A stretch of DNA of 30,276 nt from a virus, in IMG/VR virus record IMGVR_UViG_3300032092_000164, positions 1-30,276 of that record; one strand, given 5' to 3'. The notes under the pieces were generated by a model. The model was not told the DNA's origin and ran no database searches. It saw only the letters and a program-made list of their open reading frames with translations. Positions within the stretch are counted from its first letter, which is position 1. Every line of letters begins with the position of its first letter. Position numbers and translations under genes: made by a program. Below are positions 15,446 to 21,993 of this stretch, one piece after another.

Positions 15446-15679
15446 ATGAAGATACGGGAAAAGTGTTCTTGTGGCGCAAGTTTTCAAGCGTCCGGGGACG
15501 AAGCTACTCAGCTTTACAAGAATTGGATTCGTCGTCATTCGTGCCCGGCTCCAACCCAAGAAGAGATTCTCAATTTCAGAGATACGGACAGCTCTTCAAC
15601 AATCGGATTCTCCGCAGACTATTCCGGGACGGGCTTAGACCTACCCGCGAAGAAATATGACCCGTGGGAAGATGAATAA
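15446..15679 (+). CDS. Small Cys-containing hypothetical protein
   Basis: A 77-residue protein (MKIREKCSCGASFQASGDEATQ...) with CSCG near the N-terminus and HSC further on, a plausible short zinc site, ending DPWEDE. I chose this frame over an overlapping one at 15424-15660 because of the Cys/His spacing and the acidic tail that overlaps the next start by 23 bases. A GGGAG stretch lies a little far upstream. Function unknown. Confidence 0.6.
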   Translation: MKIREKCSCGASFQASGDEATQLYKNWIRRHSCPAPTQEEILNFRDTDSSSTIGFSADYSGTGLDLPAKKYDPWEDE

Positions 15680-16001
15680 AAAAGAGTTTCAAAAATACTT
15701 AGACCGAGATAAGGCTTGTCCTTGTTGCGGTTCAACTGGGCCAGAACTTATTCCGCAACACCGAGCTAATCGCGGAATGGGTGGAAGCAAAGAACGGAAT
15801 CGTCCGTCGAACATAATTGCTTTTTGTTCTTACTCAAATGGGCTAATGGAATCGCAATCAGGCTTCGCAGCCAAGGCACGAACTCTAGGTTGGAAACTCT
15901 ACTCACATCAAGACCCGGCAGAAACTCCGGTGCGCCTCTGGGACGGCTGGCACTTGCTAGACGATAATTTTGGAAAGGTTCCAACGAACCAACCAGACTG
16001 A
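15657..16001 (+). CDS. HNH endonuclease-like protein
   Basis: A 114-residue protein with CPCCG near residue 22, then PQHRANRGMGGSKERNRPSNIIAFCSYSNGLMES, an HNH-type beta-beta-alpha metal motif in which the first His is followed by Arg (QHR) and the zinc-ribbon Cys pairs hold the fold. GWKLY follows. It probably nicks DNA near replication forks or acts in recombination. ATG at 15657 overlaps the preceding gene; ATG at 15672 is an alternative. Confidence 0.75.
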   Translation: MTRGKMNKKEFQKYLDRDKACPCCGSTGPELIPQHRANRGMGGSKERNRPSNIIAFCSYSNGLMESQSGFAAKARTLGWKLYSHQDPAETPVRLWDGWHLLDDNFGKVPTNQPD

Positions 16002-16010
16002 AAGGAAAAA

Positions 16011-16430
16011 ATGGCTGGATACGAACCACGCTTTGACGTGGACTTTACACGGGGACGAATCGGGGAAGAGCTTGTCGAAACTTTTTTGGCTGACCTAATC
16101 GGCAAGAAGATAGAAGTCAAAACTGATTATCGAGTAAACGAAACGGGAAACGTCTACGTTGAAACGTGGCAGTATTCGGAACCGGACGCTTCGGATAAGA
16201 AGCAATCGGGCATAAACGTAAGTGAAGCTGAATACTATTGCTTTGGCTCACCGCTCGGGGAAGGATTCGTAATGGTCAAAACCAGCGTCCTAAAGCAATT
16301 CATAAGCAACACGAACCCCCGAGAAGCTAGACAACCAATTGCGTCAAAGGCAACCAAGGCTTCAATCGGCCGACTGATTCCGCTGGCTGATTTGTTGGCT
16401 AGTATCGGACTAGCTAAGAAAGGGAACTAA
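16011..16430 (+). CDS. PD-(D/E)XK-type nuclease (resolvase-like)
   Basis: A 139-residue protein with FTRGRIGEELVETFL, then KKIEVKTDYRVNETGNVYVE, the E-x-K pair and the TGNxYVE strand, then SGINVSEAEYYCF. This layout is common in small phage nucleases that process branched DNA. It begins with an AAAGGA ribosome site and overlaps the initiator gene (TAATG). Since a RusA resolvase is also encoded, the two may act on different structures. Confidence 0.75.
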   Translation: MAGYEPRFDVDFTRGRIGEELVETFLADLIGKKIEVKTDYRVNETGNVYVETWQYSEPDASDKKQSGINVSEAEYYCFGSPLGEGFVMVKTSVLKQFISNTNPREARQPIASKATKASIGRLIPLADLLASIGLAKKGN

Positions 16431-17101
16431 TGCCGCTGATTCGGGGACACCACTCATTCGACGACCACTTCACGCAGATACCGAACGATTGGTTGCGCGA
16501 CTCTAGAATCTCGCTCGGAGCTAAAGGACTTCTAGCCCAGCTTCTTTCTCACGCTCCGGGTTGGAGAATCAGTCAAGAAAACCTAGCCTTCGCTAATGGA
16601 GTTGGACGCGACGCAATCCGGACGCTGATAAACGAACTGCTCGAAGCTGGGTATCTAATGCGCTCCGAAGACCGGGAGAGAAACGAAAAAGGTTATCTGG
16701 GCGGATACACCTACACAACCCAAGACCCGTCGGGCGAACCTACGTTGGATAAGCCTACGCAGGACAATCCGCTACATAAGAACAACATCTTAAAGAAGAA
16801 CAACTTAAAGAATAACGAGAGAATATATAGCGATTCAGAATTTGATTCTTTCTGGGAAAGCTATCCGAAGAAGGTAGACAAGGGCGCAGCTCTACGGGCA
16901 TTCAGACGGGCAATCAAGAATCAAGACCCAGCCGTTGTAATCGCTGGAGCTAAGGCTTACGCTGAAGACCCGAATCTACCCGAGAAGCAATTCATAAAGA
17001 ACCCGGCTACGTGGTTGAATGCTGAAGCTTGGGCGAATGGGCCACTACCGAAACGCAAGACAACAGACTCTAAGGCTTTGGAAGAATGGGCAAATGACTA
17101 A
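16430..17101 (+). CDS. Replication initiator, winged helix (O-like)
   Basis: A 223-residue protein. Residues 1-85 are a winged helix (IPNDWLRDSRISLGAKGLLAQLLSH, then QENLAFANGVGRDAIRTLINELLEAGYL). A low-complexity Asn/Lys linker lies near residues 118-130. The C-terminal module FWESYPKKVDKGAALRAFRRAI...FIKNPATWLNAEAW is shared by phage initiators and DnaD-like loaders. It would recognise the origin and recruit host DnaB via the next gene. The linker is encoded by two 15-bp tandem repeats in AT-rich DNA. Confidence 0.85.
   Translation: MPLIRGHHSFDDHFTQIPNDWLRDSRISLGAKGLLAQLLSHAPGWRISQENLAFANGVGRDAIRTLINELLEAGYLMRSEDRERNEKGYLGGYTYTTQDPSGEPTLDKPTQDNPLHKNNILKKNNLKNNERIYSDSEFDSFWESYPKKVDKGAALRAFRRAIKNQDPAVVIAGAKAYAEDPNLPEKQFIKNPATWLNAEAWANGPLPKRKTTDSKALEEWAND
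16784..16813 (+). repeat. 15-bp tandem repeat inside the initiator gene
   Basis: Two adjacent copies, AACATCTTAAAGAAG and AACAACTTAAAGAAT (13 of 15 identical), followed by AT-rich DNA (GAGAATATATAGC). Lambdoid phages place origin iterons inside the initiator gene, so this is one of two origin candidates here. Confidence 0.6.
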
Positions 17102-17456
17102 GAACGAACTCAAAGAGCTAATGGAATACCTAAGCGCAATCGACAACCGACAACTGACCGCTGAGAAACTTCAGGTTTGGTTTGACCTAATCGGCTACCT
17201 AGATTTCGCCGAAGCTAAGACTGCGGTAATCGAAGCCCAGCGCGACGATTCAATTAGCTACGTCGAAGCCAAGCACGTTATCGCCTATGCCCAGCGAATC
17301 AAAGAGAAAAGAAAGGCCGAACAAACCCGAGCGACTTCGTACACCGAAGAACGCAAGGGAACCCCGCAACCGAAATGCGCTCACGGAATCGGACTTCTGA
17401 CCTGCGACCCGTGTTGTCGGAACGCCGCTATTCAAGCCGGACTAATCAAGGGCTGA
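17094..17456 (+). CDS. Candidate helicase loader with zinc motif
   Basis: A 120-residue protein whose ATG at 17094 overlaps the initiator stop by eight bases; a longer frame to 17019 lies wholly in the initiator gene and is not needed. The helical N-terminus (QVWFDLIGYLDFAEAKTAVIEAQRD) matches small proteins that follow initiators in actinophages. The C-terminus has CAHGIGLLTCDPCC, a likely zinc site. With no phage helicase present, loading the host helicase is the best guess. Confidence 0.65.
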   Translation: MTKNELKELMEYLSAIDNRQLTAEKLQVWFDLIGYLDFAEAKTAVIEAQRDDSISYVEAKHVIAYAQRIKEKRKAEQTRATSYTEERKGTPQPKCAHGIGLLTCDPCCRNAAIQAGLIKG

Positions 17457-17468
17457 TACTCTAATGCG

Positions 17469-17738
17469 GTGGAAGAGAATGAAGCGATATGTAACCGTTG
17501 CGGGCATATTTGGCGCGTCAAAATGGACGAACCTAAGACGGGCGTCCGGTGCGCCGATTGTCGAATGGGCCAGTCGCTCATTGTCAAGTATGGGAATACC
17601 AAGTGTCTTCCGTGGCAAGGCGACTTCGACGCTGAAACTCTTTCCAAGCCAATCTTTGAAGGGCTTCCAGTTCTTCCCGGGATTCGGAACTGCGGTCATC
17701 TTGACTGCGTCAACCCCGAGCATATAAAAAAGTCCTAA
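17469..17738 (+). CDS. Zinc-binding protein, paralogue of the 23317 gene
   Basis: An 89-residue Cys-rich protein starting at GTG. CNRCGHIW and CADCRMG form one likely zinc site. CLPWQGDFD, GLPVLPGIRNCGHLDCVNPEHI follows and resembles a degenerate HNH-like fold (the CGHxDCVNxxHI block). The same order, CNRC...CxDC...CxPWxGxxD...PGxRxCGHxDCVNxxHI, occurs in the protein at 23317-23670. It probably binds DNA; nuclease activity is uncertain. An overlapping ATG frame at 17464 has no such pattern. Confidence 0.7.
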   Translation: MEENEAICNRCGHIWRVKMDEPKTGVRCADCRMGQSLIVKYGNTKCLPWQGDFDAETLSKPIFEGLPVLPGIRNCGHLDCVNPEHIKKS

Positions 17739-17757
17739 CTAACTGTTAGGGTAGAAA
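17734..17757 (+). promoter_or_regulatory. Inverted repeat and -10-like box before ssb
   Basis: CCTAAC (17734-17739), five-base centre, GTTAGG (17745-17750) is a perfect 6-bp inverted repeat; GGTAGAAA follows at once (TAGAAA 17752-17757). An operator overlapping a promoter for ssb fits, though a short attenuating hairpin is possible. Confidence 0.45.
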
Positions 17758-17777
17758 AAAAGAAAGGTGGAAACACT

Positions 17778-18104
17778 ATGGCAACAGTAGAAGTAAAAGG
17801 CGAAATCGTTGGACTGGTCTTTGGAAACAAAGGCGTACAGATTCTCGAAACCTTCAAATCAAAAGACGGCGAAAAGCGCGACGCAAGATATACCGCTTGG
17901 CTAGATACTCCGACTTCAACACTTCAGGTCGGGCAAAAAGTATCCGCTCGCGGTCTGCTCTCAGCGGCAATCGGAAACTACAAGAACAAAGAAGGCGAAG
18001 ACAAAACCGTAGTAAATCTGTCAATCAACTTCGCAACAATCAAACTCGACGCTTCCGAAGCTCCGGGAATGGTTCCGACTCACGAAGACGCTCTGCCGTT
18101 CTAA
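17778..18104 (+). CDS. ssb: Single-stranded DNA-binding protein
   Basis: A 108-residue OB-fold protein: VEVKGEIVGLVFGNKGVQILETF, then DARYTAWLD, VGQKVSARGLL and VVNLSINFATIKL. It ends EDALPF, matching the acidic hydrophobic tip (classically DDIPF) that SSBs use to recruit host replication proteins. It coats single strands made by the exonuclease and replication. The ribosome site is GAAAGGTGG. Confidence 0.8.
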   Translation: MATVEVKGEIVGLVFGNKGVQILETFKSKDGEKRDARYTAWLDTPTSTLQVGQKVSARGLLSAAIGNYKNKEGEDKTVVNLSINFATIKLDASEAPGMVPTHEDALPF

Positions 18105-18262
18105 TGTTTATCCGTTGGCTAGTCCCCGTTGCGTCCGGAATTTTATTCGTGGAGTTCGCTTCCGAATCTTCCGGCTTCCTACACGTGACGGGACTAGTCT
18201 TCGGTCTTTTCTACCTTTGGGCAGGAATCACCGAAGCGTGGCGGCAGTATGTCCGCAACTGA
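18104..18262 (+). CDS. Small two-segment membrane protein
   Basis: A 52-residue protein (MFIRWLVPVASGILFVEFASES...) starting at the TAATG overlap with ssb and ending inside the rusA start (14-base overlap). Two hydrophobic stretches, LVPVASGILFV and VTGLVFGLFYLWAGI, suggest a hairpin in the inner membrane. Function unknown; its place amid replication genes is odd. Confidence 0.6.
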   Translation: MFIRWLVPVASGILFVEFASESSGFLHVTGLVFGLFYLWAGITEAWRQYVRN

Positions 18263-18656
18263 ATTACTAATCGAAGTATTCGGCGACCCCGCTTCTCAAG
18301 GTTCGCACTCCGTAATAAACGGACGAATCGTTCAAGTCAATTCAGCAAAACACAAGCGGTGGCGCAACGCCGTATCTTTCGCAGCTCTTGATTTAGTCGG
18401 GCCGGACTTTGACCTTATCGAAGACCCTGTCGAACTCTTTGTCATCTTCTACCTCCCTAGACCCAAGACAGCAACCCGGGAGTTCCCGGCGGTAATGCCC
18501 GACCTCGACAAGCTGATTCGAAGCGTCGGTGACTCCCTATCCGGGACAATAATCCGCGACGATTCAAGGATTATCAGCATTACTGCTAAGAAGCTCTACG
18601 CGGACGATAGAGGCCCGGGAGCTATTGTCAGGGTAAATACCTTACCTTCGCACTAA
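18249..18656 (+). CDS. rusA: RusA-family Holliday junction resolvase
   Basis: A 135-residue resolvase. The N-terminal loop (GDPASQGSHSV) and PDLDKLIRSVGDSL with D85 and D87, then IIRDDS with D104/D105 and K114, match the acidic RusA active site. It resolves branched DNA from recombination or replication before packaging. Length is typical. ATG at 18249 lies within the end of the preceding gene. Confidence 0.92.
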   Translation: MSATELLIEVFGDPASQGSHSVINGRIVQVNSAKHKRWRNAVSFAALDLVGPDFDLIEDPVELFVIFYLPRPKTATREFPAVMPDLDKLIRSVGDSLSGTIIRDDSRIISITAKKLYADDRGPGAIVRVNTLPSH

Positions 18657-18842
18657 AAAGCCTTCTACGGGCCTTCTACGGCCTCTGTTTCTTCGAACAA
18701 GTATTCGAACAAACCCGAATTATAACGATTTGGTAACATTCCCAAAAATTTCCCAAAATCTGCCAAAATTGGTAGAAATTCCCGAAAATCTGTGGTAATT
18801 TATTACTAACCGGAAAAGCCGGGGCAACGAAAGGGAAAAGAA
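18657..18842. other. Repeat-rich AT-rich gap: candidate replication origin
   Basis: The longest gene-free stretch (186 bp). It contains a perfect 11-bp tandem duplication (GCCTTCTACGG at 18660-18670 and 18671-18681), two TTCGAACAA copies 12 bp apart (18692, 18704), and two 20-21 bp iteron-like repeats TTGGTAACATTCCCAAAAAT (18730-18749) and TTGGTAGAAATTCCCGAAAAT-type (18769-18789), plus TTTCCCAAAATCTG at 18749-18762. It follows rusA and ends at a GAAAGGGAAAAG ribosome site. Origin or early-promoter operator are both possible. Confidence 0.6.
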
Positions 18843-19007
18843 ATGAACGTAAAGCTAACAGCCAAAGAGCTAGAAAGAATTCTTAGTGCTTTGAACTACC
18901 AGTCCGAATACTTCTTCACCTCAGACGAAGTCGAAGCCTACGGCTGGGAAAAAGCAGCAGCAGAAGTTGAAAGTCTTATCGAGAAACTAGAAAGGGTGGG
19001 CGCGTAA
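18843..19007 (+). CDS. Small hypothetical acidic helical protein
   Basis: A 54-residue protein (MNVKLTAKELERILSALNYQSEY..., ending EKLERVGA) with a strong GAAAGGG ribosome site. It is helical and acidic with no known domain. It opens the cluster of small early-type genes; its leader and start (CGAAAGGGAAAAGAAATGAAC) nearly repeat those of the next gene. Confidence 0.7.
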   Translation: MNVKLTAKELERILSALNYQSEYFFTSDEVEAYGWEKAAAEVESLIEKLERVGA

Positions 19008-19037
19008 GCGTCCCCCGGAAAACGAAAGGGAAAACAA

Positions 19038-19334
19038 ATGAACAAGAATTGGGCAGAAGCAAGAAAAGAACTAAAGGCTCTAGGAATCAAAGTAAACACA
19101 AGCCTCAAGGGTTGCTGTATCGGGTGTAGCGAATCTGTAATCGAAGAAACCGTCCCGGCAATCTACCAGTTGAAGAGTCGCTGGAATAGCTTCGACGGCG
19201 GTTCACTCAATCACCAAAACATCGGAGATACTTTTCTTGCTGCTCAAGTTATGGCAATCCTCAATCGCTCCGGGTTCAAGTGGGAGTGGGACGGCTCCGA
19301 CTCTAGAGCAATCATTCTAGAAGCAACAAACTAA
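19038..19334 (+). CDS. Hypothetical protein with CCIGC motif
   Basis: A 98-residue protein. SLKGCCIGCSES near residues 22-33 recalls the RxCCxxC region of a conserved bacterial family of unknown function (DUF6891-like), and WEWDGSDSRAIIL is near the C-terminus. The three close Cys could bind a metal. Strong ribosome site. Function unknown. Confidence 0.65.
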   Translation: MNKNWAEARKELKALGIKVNTSLKGCCIGCSESVIEETVPAIYQLKSRWNSFDGGSLNHQNIGDTFLAAQVMAILNRSGFKWEWDGSDSRAIILEATN

Positions 19335-19348
19335 GAAAGGAAAAACAA

Positions 19349-19648
19349 ATGGACCTCGCAACTTACGAAGACATCAAGCAAGAACTTCTCGACGATTGGG
19401 AACACGTCACCGAGAGCAGACTCCACGAATACGCGGAGAGCAATACTCCGGTTTATTATTCCGGGATTATGAAAGAGTGGCAAGAACTACCAATGGAAGA
19501 CACAGACGCTTGGAAAGAATACGGTCTAGAGATAAATTCCGAAACAACAATCTTTTCTCTAATGTCCGCAGACCTGAATCTTTACTACCAGGGTCTTGTT
19601 GAGAAAGCGTTCGAAGAGATTCAGAAAGAGAAGGGAGAGCAAGAATGA
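19349..19648 (+). CDS. Hypothetical acidic protein
   Basis: A 99-residue, very acidic helical protein (MDLATYEDIKQELLDDWEHVTESRLHEYA...) with Trp/Tyr-rich middle and a Glu/Lys-rich end. AGAAAGGA ribosome site. It overlaps the next gene by four bases (ATGA). No recognised domain; DNA-mimic or host-takeover protein is a loose possibility from charge only. Confidence 0.7.
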   Translation: MDLATYEDIKQELLDDWEHVTESRLHEYAESNTPVYYSGIMKEWQELPMEDTDAWKEYGLEINSETTIFSLMSADLNLYYQGLVEKAFEEIQKEKGEQE

Positions 19649-19875
19649 AGCGAATCAAAGTTATAGAAAGAGTAATGACCGAAGAAGGAAACTTCGTCGA
19701 GCTAACACACAACAGCGCAGAAGAAGGAAGAGTCTATCGAGTAGAAGTAGAAGTAGATTCTCTAACTTGGAACGAATGGTATACGTCACTAGACGGAGAA
19801 CTCAACGGACGACTTGCCCGGGAGAAGTTCTTCGAGCTAAGAGAAAAGTTCTTCGCCGGAAAGGTAATCGCCTAA
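19645..19875 (+). CDS. Hypothetical small protein
   Basis: A 76-residue mixed alpha/beta protein (MKRIKVIERVMTEEGNFVELT..., YRVEVEVDSLTWNEWYTSLDGELNGR) with no Cys or membrane segment. It overlaps both neighbours (ATGA, TAATG), so is probably coupled. Family not recognised. Confidence 0.65.
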   Translation: MKRIKVIERVMTEEGNFVELTHNSAEEGRVYRVEVEVDSLTWNEWYTSLDGELNGRLAREKFFELREKFFAGKVIA

Positions 19876-20033
19876 TGAAACTATTCGGATTCTTTATTCT
19901 CTTCGCAGCTATCTTGGCTGGTAGTTGGAAGCTTCAAGAAACAGACTTGCTTCTTGGATACACTCTCGGAGTCTTCGGGTTCCTAGCCGCAGCAATTTGG
20001 TTCGTGGATTACCTAACAAGGAAGTATCTATGA
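19875..20033 (+). CDS. Small two-segment membrane protein
   Basis: A 52-residue protein with LFGFFILFAAILAGSW and LGYTLGVFGFLAAAIWFV as membrane segments separated by a short polar loop, ending DYLTRKYL. Starts at TAATG, ends in ATGA with the next gene. It resembles the protein at 18104 in size and topology but not in sequence. Function unknown. Confidence 0.65.
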   Translation: MKLFGFFILFAAILAGSWKLQETDLLLGYTLGVFGFLAAAIWFVDYLTRKYL

Positions 20034-20209
20034 CAGAGGTCGAGTTCGTTCTCCGAAGGATTCTAAAAGTCGGACACGAATACGCAAAAGAACAGAACGA
20101 AATCCGGGCGGACAATCCGGCTCTTTCACTCTACCGATACACAGCACAGCTTCAACTATTGAATTACCTACAGAAAGAATTCTTGGAAAGGAATAAAAAT
20201 GTCAAGTAA
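20030..20209 (+). CDS. Hypothetical small helical protein
   Basis: A 59-residue helical protein (MTEVEFVLRRILKVGHEYAKEQNE..., QLLNYLQKEFLERNKNVK). The ATG at 20030 in the ATGA overlap is preferred over an earlier in-frame start inside the membrane-protein gene. No domain recognised. Confidence 0.6.
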   Translation: MTEVEFVLRRILKVGHEYAKEQNEIRADNPALSLYRYTAQLQLLNYLQKEFLERNKNVK

Positions 20210-20435
20210 AACTAATCCGGCTATCGAGTTCGGGAACGACGACTTCAACCCGAAGCAGTTTAGCTACCAGACAGCGCAGCAAGACGGAATCCTTATGGGC
20301 CGGACTCTTATGCGCGACGAAATGATTCGCTTGATTAGAGCAACTAATCCGGTTCCAACTAAAGCGGTCGCGAAGATTCTCGAACTAGTGGAGGGATTGA
20401 ACGCAGATGTTTATGCTAACGAAGTATCTCGCTAA
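20199..20435 (+). CDS. Hypothetical protein with GxxxGxxxxRxxxI-type helix
   Basis: A 78-residue protein. AQQDGILMGRTLMRDEMIRLI is a helix of the type G-x3-G-x4-R/ER-x2-x-I seen again in the genes at 20704, 21316 and 23144. Such helices are common in small phage proteins of unknown role. AAAGGA ribosome site lies within the preceding gene. Confidence 0.65.
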   Translation: MSSKTNPAIEFGNDDFNPKQFSYQTAQQDGILMGRTLMRDEMIRLIRATNPVPTKAVAKILELVEGLNADVYANEVSR

Positions 20436-20589
20436 CTACGATTACGACAAAGGCCGCAGGGACGAACAGAAGGCGACCGAAAGCGTTCTCGAAATTCTAA
20501 GTATTCAAAGATTGCTAGACCCGGGAACTCTAAACTTGATTCACTCGGAGCTAAACAAGATAGACCGCAGACCGAAGGTTGAACTATGA
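20407..20589 (+). CDS. Hypothetical small protein
   Basis: A 60-residue protein containing YDYDKGRRDEQKATESVLEIL and a basic C-terminus (NKIDRRPKVEL). It overlaps the preceding gene by 29 bases; an ATG at 20413 would reduce this slightly. It is a probable relative of neighbouring G-rR-E helical proteins. Function unknown. Confidence 0.55.
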   Translation: MFMLTKYLANYDYDKGRRDEQKATESVLEILSIQRLLDPGTLNLIHSELNKIDRRPKVEL

Positions 20590-20696
20590 ACACTTGCGCG
20601 AATTGTAAATCCAAGTTTGACCTAAGCGAAGGTGGCTTTATTTGGAACGAATTAGTATTTTGTGAACTATGCGACCCCGAAGAAAAGGAAGAGTAA
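20586..20696 (+). CDS. Very small zinc-ribbon protein
   Basis: A 36-residue protein, MNTCANCKSKFDLSEG..., with CANC and CELC as two Cys pairs 22 residues apart, a minimal zinc ribbon, and an acidic tail. ATG lies in an ATGA overlap. Too small for enzyme activity; adaptor or nucleic-acid contact is plausible. Confidence 0.6.
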   Translation: MNTCANCKSKFDLSEGGFIWNELVFCELCDPEEKEE

Positions 20697-20703
20697 AAAT
20701 CTA

Positions 20704-20949
20704 ATGAAAGAAGACCCAAGAAAGAAAGCGTTCGTCGAAGGATACTTTGCTGGAATGGACGACCGATACACAAATAATACGGCGTACAGCAACGGATTCA
20801 GAGCCGGGCAAAGACACGAGCGCGAGTATTTTCTCACGTTCGTTGAAGACCACGAAGGCTTCGGGCTAACGGTCAAAGACATAGTAAACGAAATCGAAGG
20901 TCGCTACAAGGTAGAGATGAACCAATACTTGAGGAGTCTAAATGACTGA
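20704..20949 (+). CDS. Hypothetical protein with repeated G-x3-G helices
   Basis: An 81-residue protein, MKEDPRKKAFVEGYFAGMDDRY, then SNGFRAGQRHEREYFLTFVED, giving two copies of the Gx3G helix. ATG at 20704 follows the previous stop; an in-frame extension upstream lies inside the zinc-ribbon gene and is rejected. Function unknown. Confidence 0.65.
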   Translation: MKEDPRKKAFVEGYFAGMDDRYTNNTAYSNGFRAGQRHEREYFLTFVEDHEGFGLTVKDIVNEIEGRYKVEMNQYLRSLND

Positions 20950-21052
20950 GTGTGCTTGCTCCTCTTGTATCAGTACCGAGCTTTATTCCCGGCTTTACTG
21001 TCAGGACTGCTACGACTACGCTTGTGACAAATCGGAAGAAAGGACGCACTAA
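20942..21052 (+). CDS. Very small Cys-rich protein
   Basis: A 36-residue protein, MTECACSSCISTELYSR..., with CACSSC and CQDC/YACD, six Cys in all, a plausible minimal zinc-binding protein. It overlaps both neighbours by a few bases (8 and 1). It is the second such mini zinc protein within 400 bases. Confidence 0.6.
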   Translation: MTECACSSCISTELYSRLYCQDCYDYACDKSEERTH

Positions 21053-21243
21053 TGGACGAACAATACCTAGAAGCACAAAGAGAAGAACGAGCAAGAGTTC
21101 TCGAAACTATCGAGAGCGAAATAAAGCGATTCGAGAACCACCCATACAAGCTAGGTTCGTTCGATACGAACGGAATCTATCTCGGACTCAAAATAGCTCA
21201 CCTACACGTCAAGGAGATGAAATGGACATCGAAACAAAACTAG
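21052..21243 (+). CDS. Hypothetical helical protein
   Basis: A 63-residue charged protein (MDEQYLEAQREERARVLETIESEIKRF...) that is helical at first, then YLGLKIAHLHVKEMK. Starts at TAATG and overlaps the next gene by 22 bases. No family recognised. Confidence 0.65.
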   Translation: MDEQYLEAQREERARVLETIESEIKRFENHPYKLGSFDTNGIYLGLKIAHLHVKEMKWTSKQN

Positions 21244-21341
21244 ACCTTCTACTTATCGAGCTAGAAGTTTACGCGAAGATGATTGAGCAACTAGAGAAAG
21301 ATATGGTGGCCTTCAATGAGTGGCTTCAGGCCCAACTCTAA
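21222..21341 (+). CDS. Very small coiled-coil protein
   Basis: A 39-residue protein, MDIETKLDLLLIELEVYAKMI..., a nearly perfect leucine/isoleucine heptad pattern, likely an oligomerising coiled coil. A good AAGGAGATG-type ribosome site lies just before its ATG. Overlaps genes on both sides. Confidence 0.6.
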   Translation: MDIETKLDLLLIELEVYAKMIEQLEKDMVAFNEWLQAQL

Positions 21342-21507
21342 AGAGAAGAAAGAGCGCAAGCTTACGTTCGCATTCGCCCGGGGCTATCACCGCGGAGTAA
21401 TCGCAGAGCGCGAGAGAATAATCTCCGACCTGCTCAAAGACGCAGTAGTAATTACGAACCTAGACGTTGAAGTTCTCGAAAGGATTGTCGAAATTGTCGA
21501 AGGGTAA
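21316..21507 (+). CDS. Hypothetical basic-N-terminus protein
   Basis: A 63-residue protein. NSKEKKERKL is strongly basic; FAFARGYHRGVIAERERIISDLL is the Gx3GxxxER helix seen in neighbours; the C-terminus is LDVEVLERIVEIVEG. Possibly nucleic-acid-associated, by charge only. Confidence 0.6.
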   Translation: MSGFRPNSKEKKERKLTFAFARGYHRGVIAERERIISDLLKDAVVITNLDVEVLERIVEIVEG

Positions 21508-21607
21508 ACACCGCGGAAAAAGAAAACCGTTCTACATTCGCCGTCAAATTCTATGGCTGCGATACAGAATTAGATGGTTTCTACTAGATAGGAGAAGACG
21601 TGGATAA
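21494..21607 (+). CDS. Possible 37-residue arginine-rich peptide
   Basis: TTG at 21494 opens 37 residues with about 18 Arg/Lys (MSKGKHRGKRKPFYIRR..., ending DRRRRG). It overlaps the preceding gene by 14 bases and the next by 8, fitting the tight packing around it, and fills the only gap here. Composition suggests an RNA- or DNA-binding peptide or an antimicrobial-like sequence. It may not be translated. Confidence 0.45.
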   Translation: MSKGKHRGKRKPFYIRRQILWLRYRIRWFLLDRRRRG

Positions 21608-21815
21608 GTTTCCGGAAGCTTTGGAGCTACTCAAAGACCCGAATCTAGTTTGGTCTGAAGACTTCGAAAGTATAAGAAAAAACCTCGCGTCGCTAATAGC
21701 TAAAGCTTGGGAAATGGAATACGCTGGACTGGAACCCGAACTCGGGGACTTGGCACTCAATCTCGTTAGGGGAACAAATGCTAGAAGACCTGAAGCCTCC
21801 GCAGAAGCTAACTAA
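21600..21815 (+). CDS. Hypothetical acidic protein
   Basis: A 71-residue helical protein starting at GTG with an AGGAG ribosome site (MDKFPEALELLKDPNLVWSED...). It overlaps the next gene by 38 bases. No Cys, no membrane segment and no recognised family. Confidence 0.65.
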   Translation: MDKFPEALELLKDPNLVWSEDFESIRKNLASLIAKAWEMEYAGLEPELGDLALNLVRGTNARRPEASAEAN

Positions 21816-21993
21816 TTGCGCGGTAAGAACTCTACGCAACAAGCTAGAAAAGAAAGACCAAGAAATACTCGACGGAGCTTTAGCCAATCCCGAATTCAAC
21901 TCCGGAGCTTTAGCGAGGGAACTAAGCTCTAGAGGACTAAAGATTAGCGATGTTTCAATTCTGCGTCACCGAAAGAAAGAGTGCTCTTGTTAG
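21778..21993 (+). CDS. Small helix-turn-helix-like protein
   Basis: A 71-residue protein, MLEDLKPPQKLTNCAVRTL, then KKDQEILDGALANPEFNSGALARELSSRG, KISDVSILRHRKKECSC. The PP..C.V..L...L...D..IL pattern and final HRKxxCxC are typical of a small actinophage protein type with a helix-turn-helix look. It probably binds DNA and may regulate genes. It runs into the phosphoesterase gene by 13 bases. Confidence 0.7.
   Translation: MLEDLKPPQKLTNCAVRTLRNKLEKKDQEILDGALANPEFNSGALARELSSRGLKISDVSILRHRKKECSC

Noticed and set aside
15424-15660. Open frame of 78 codons
   Set aside because: It overlaps the 15446 frame, which has Cys/His spacing and overlap geometry; this one has an Arg/Ser/Leu-rich shadow composition.
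17464-17727. Open frame of 87 codons beginning with ATG
   Set aside because: Shadow of the zinc protein at 17469, whose Cys/His motifs match the paralogue at 23317.
17897-18262. 121-codon frame over ssb
   Set aside because: The first part is an ssb shadow; only the part from ATG 18104 looks real.
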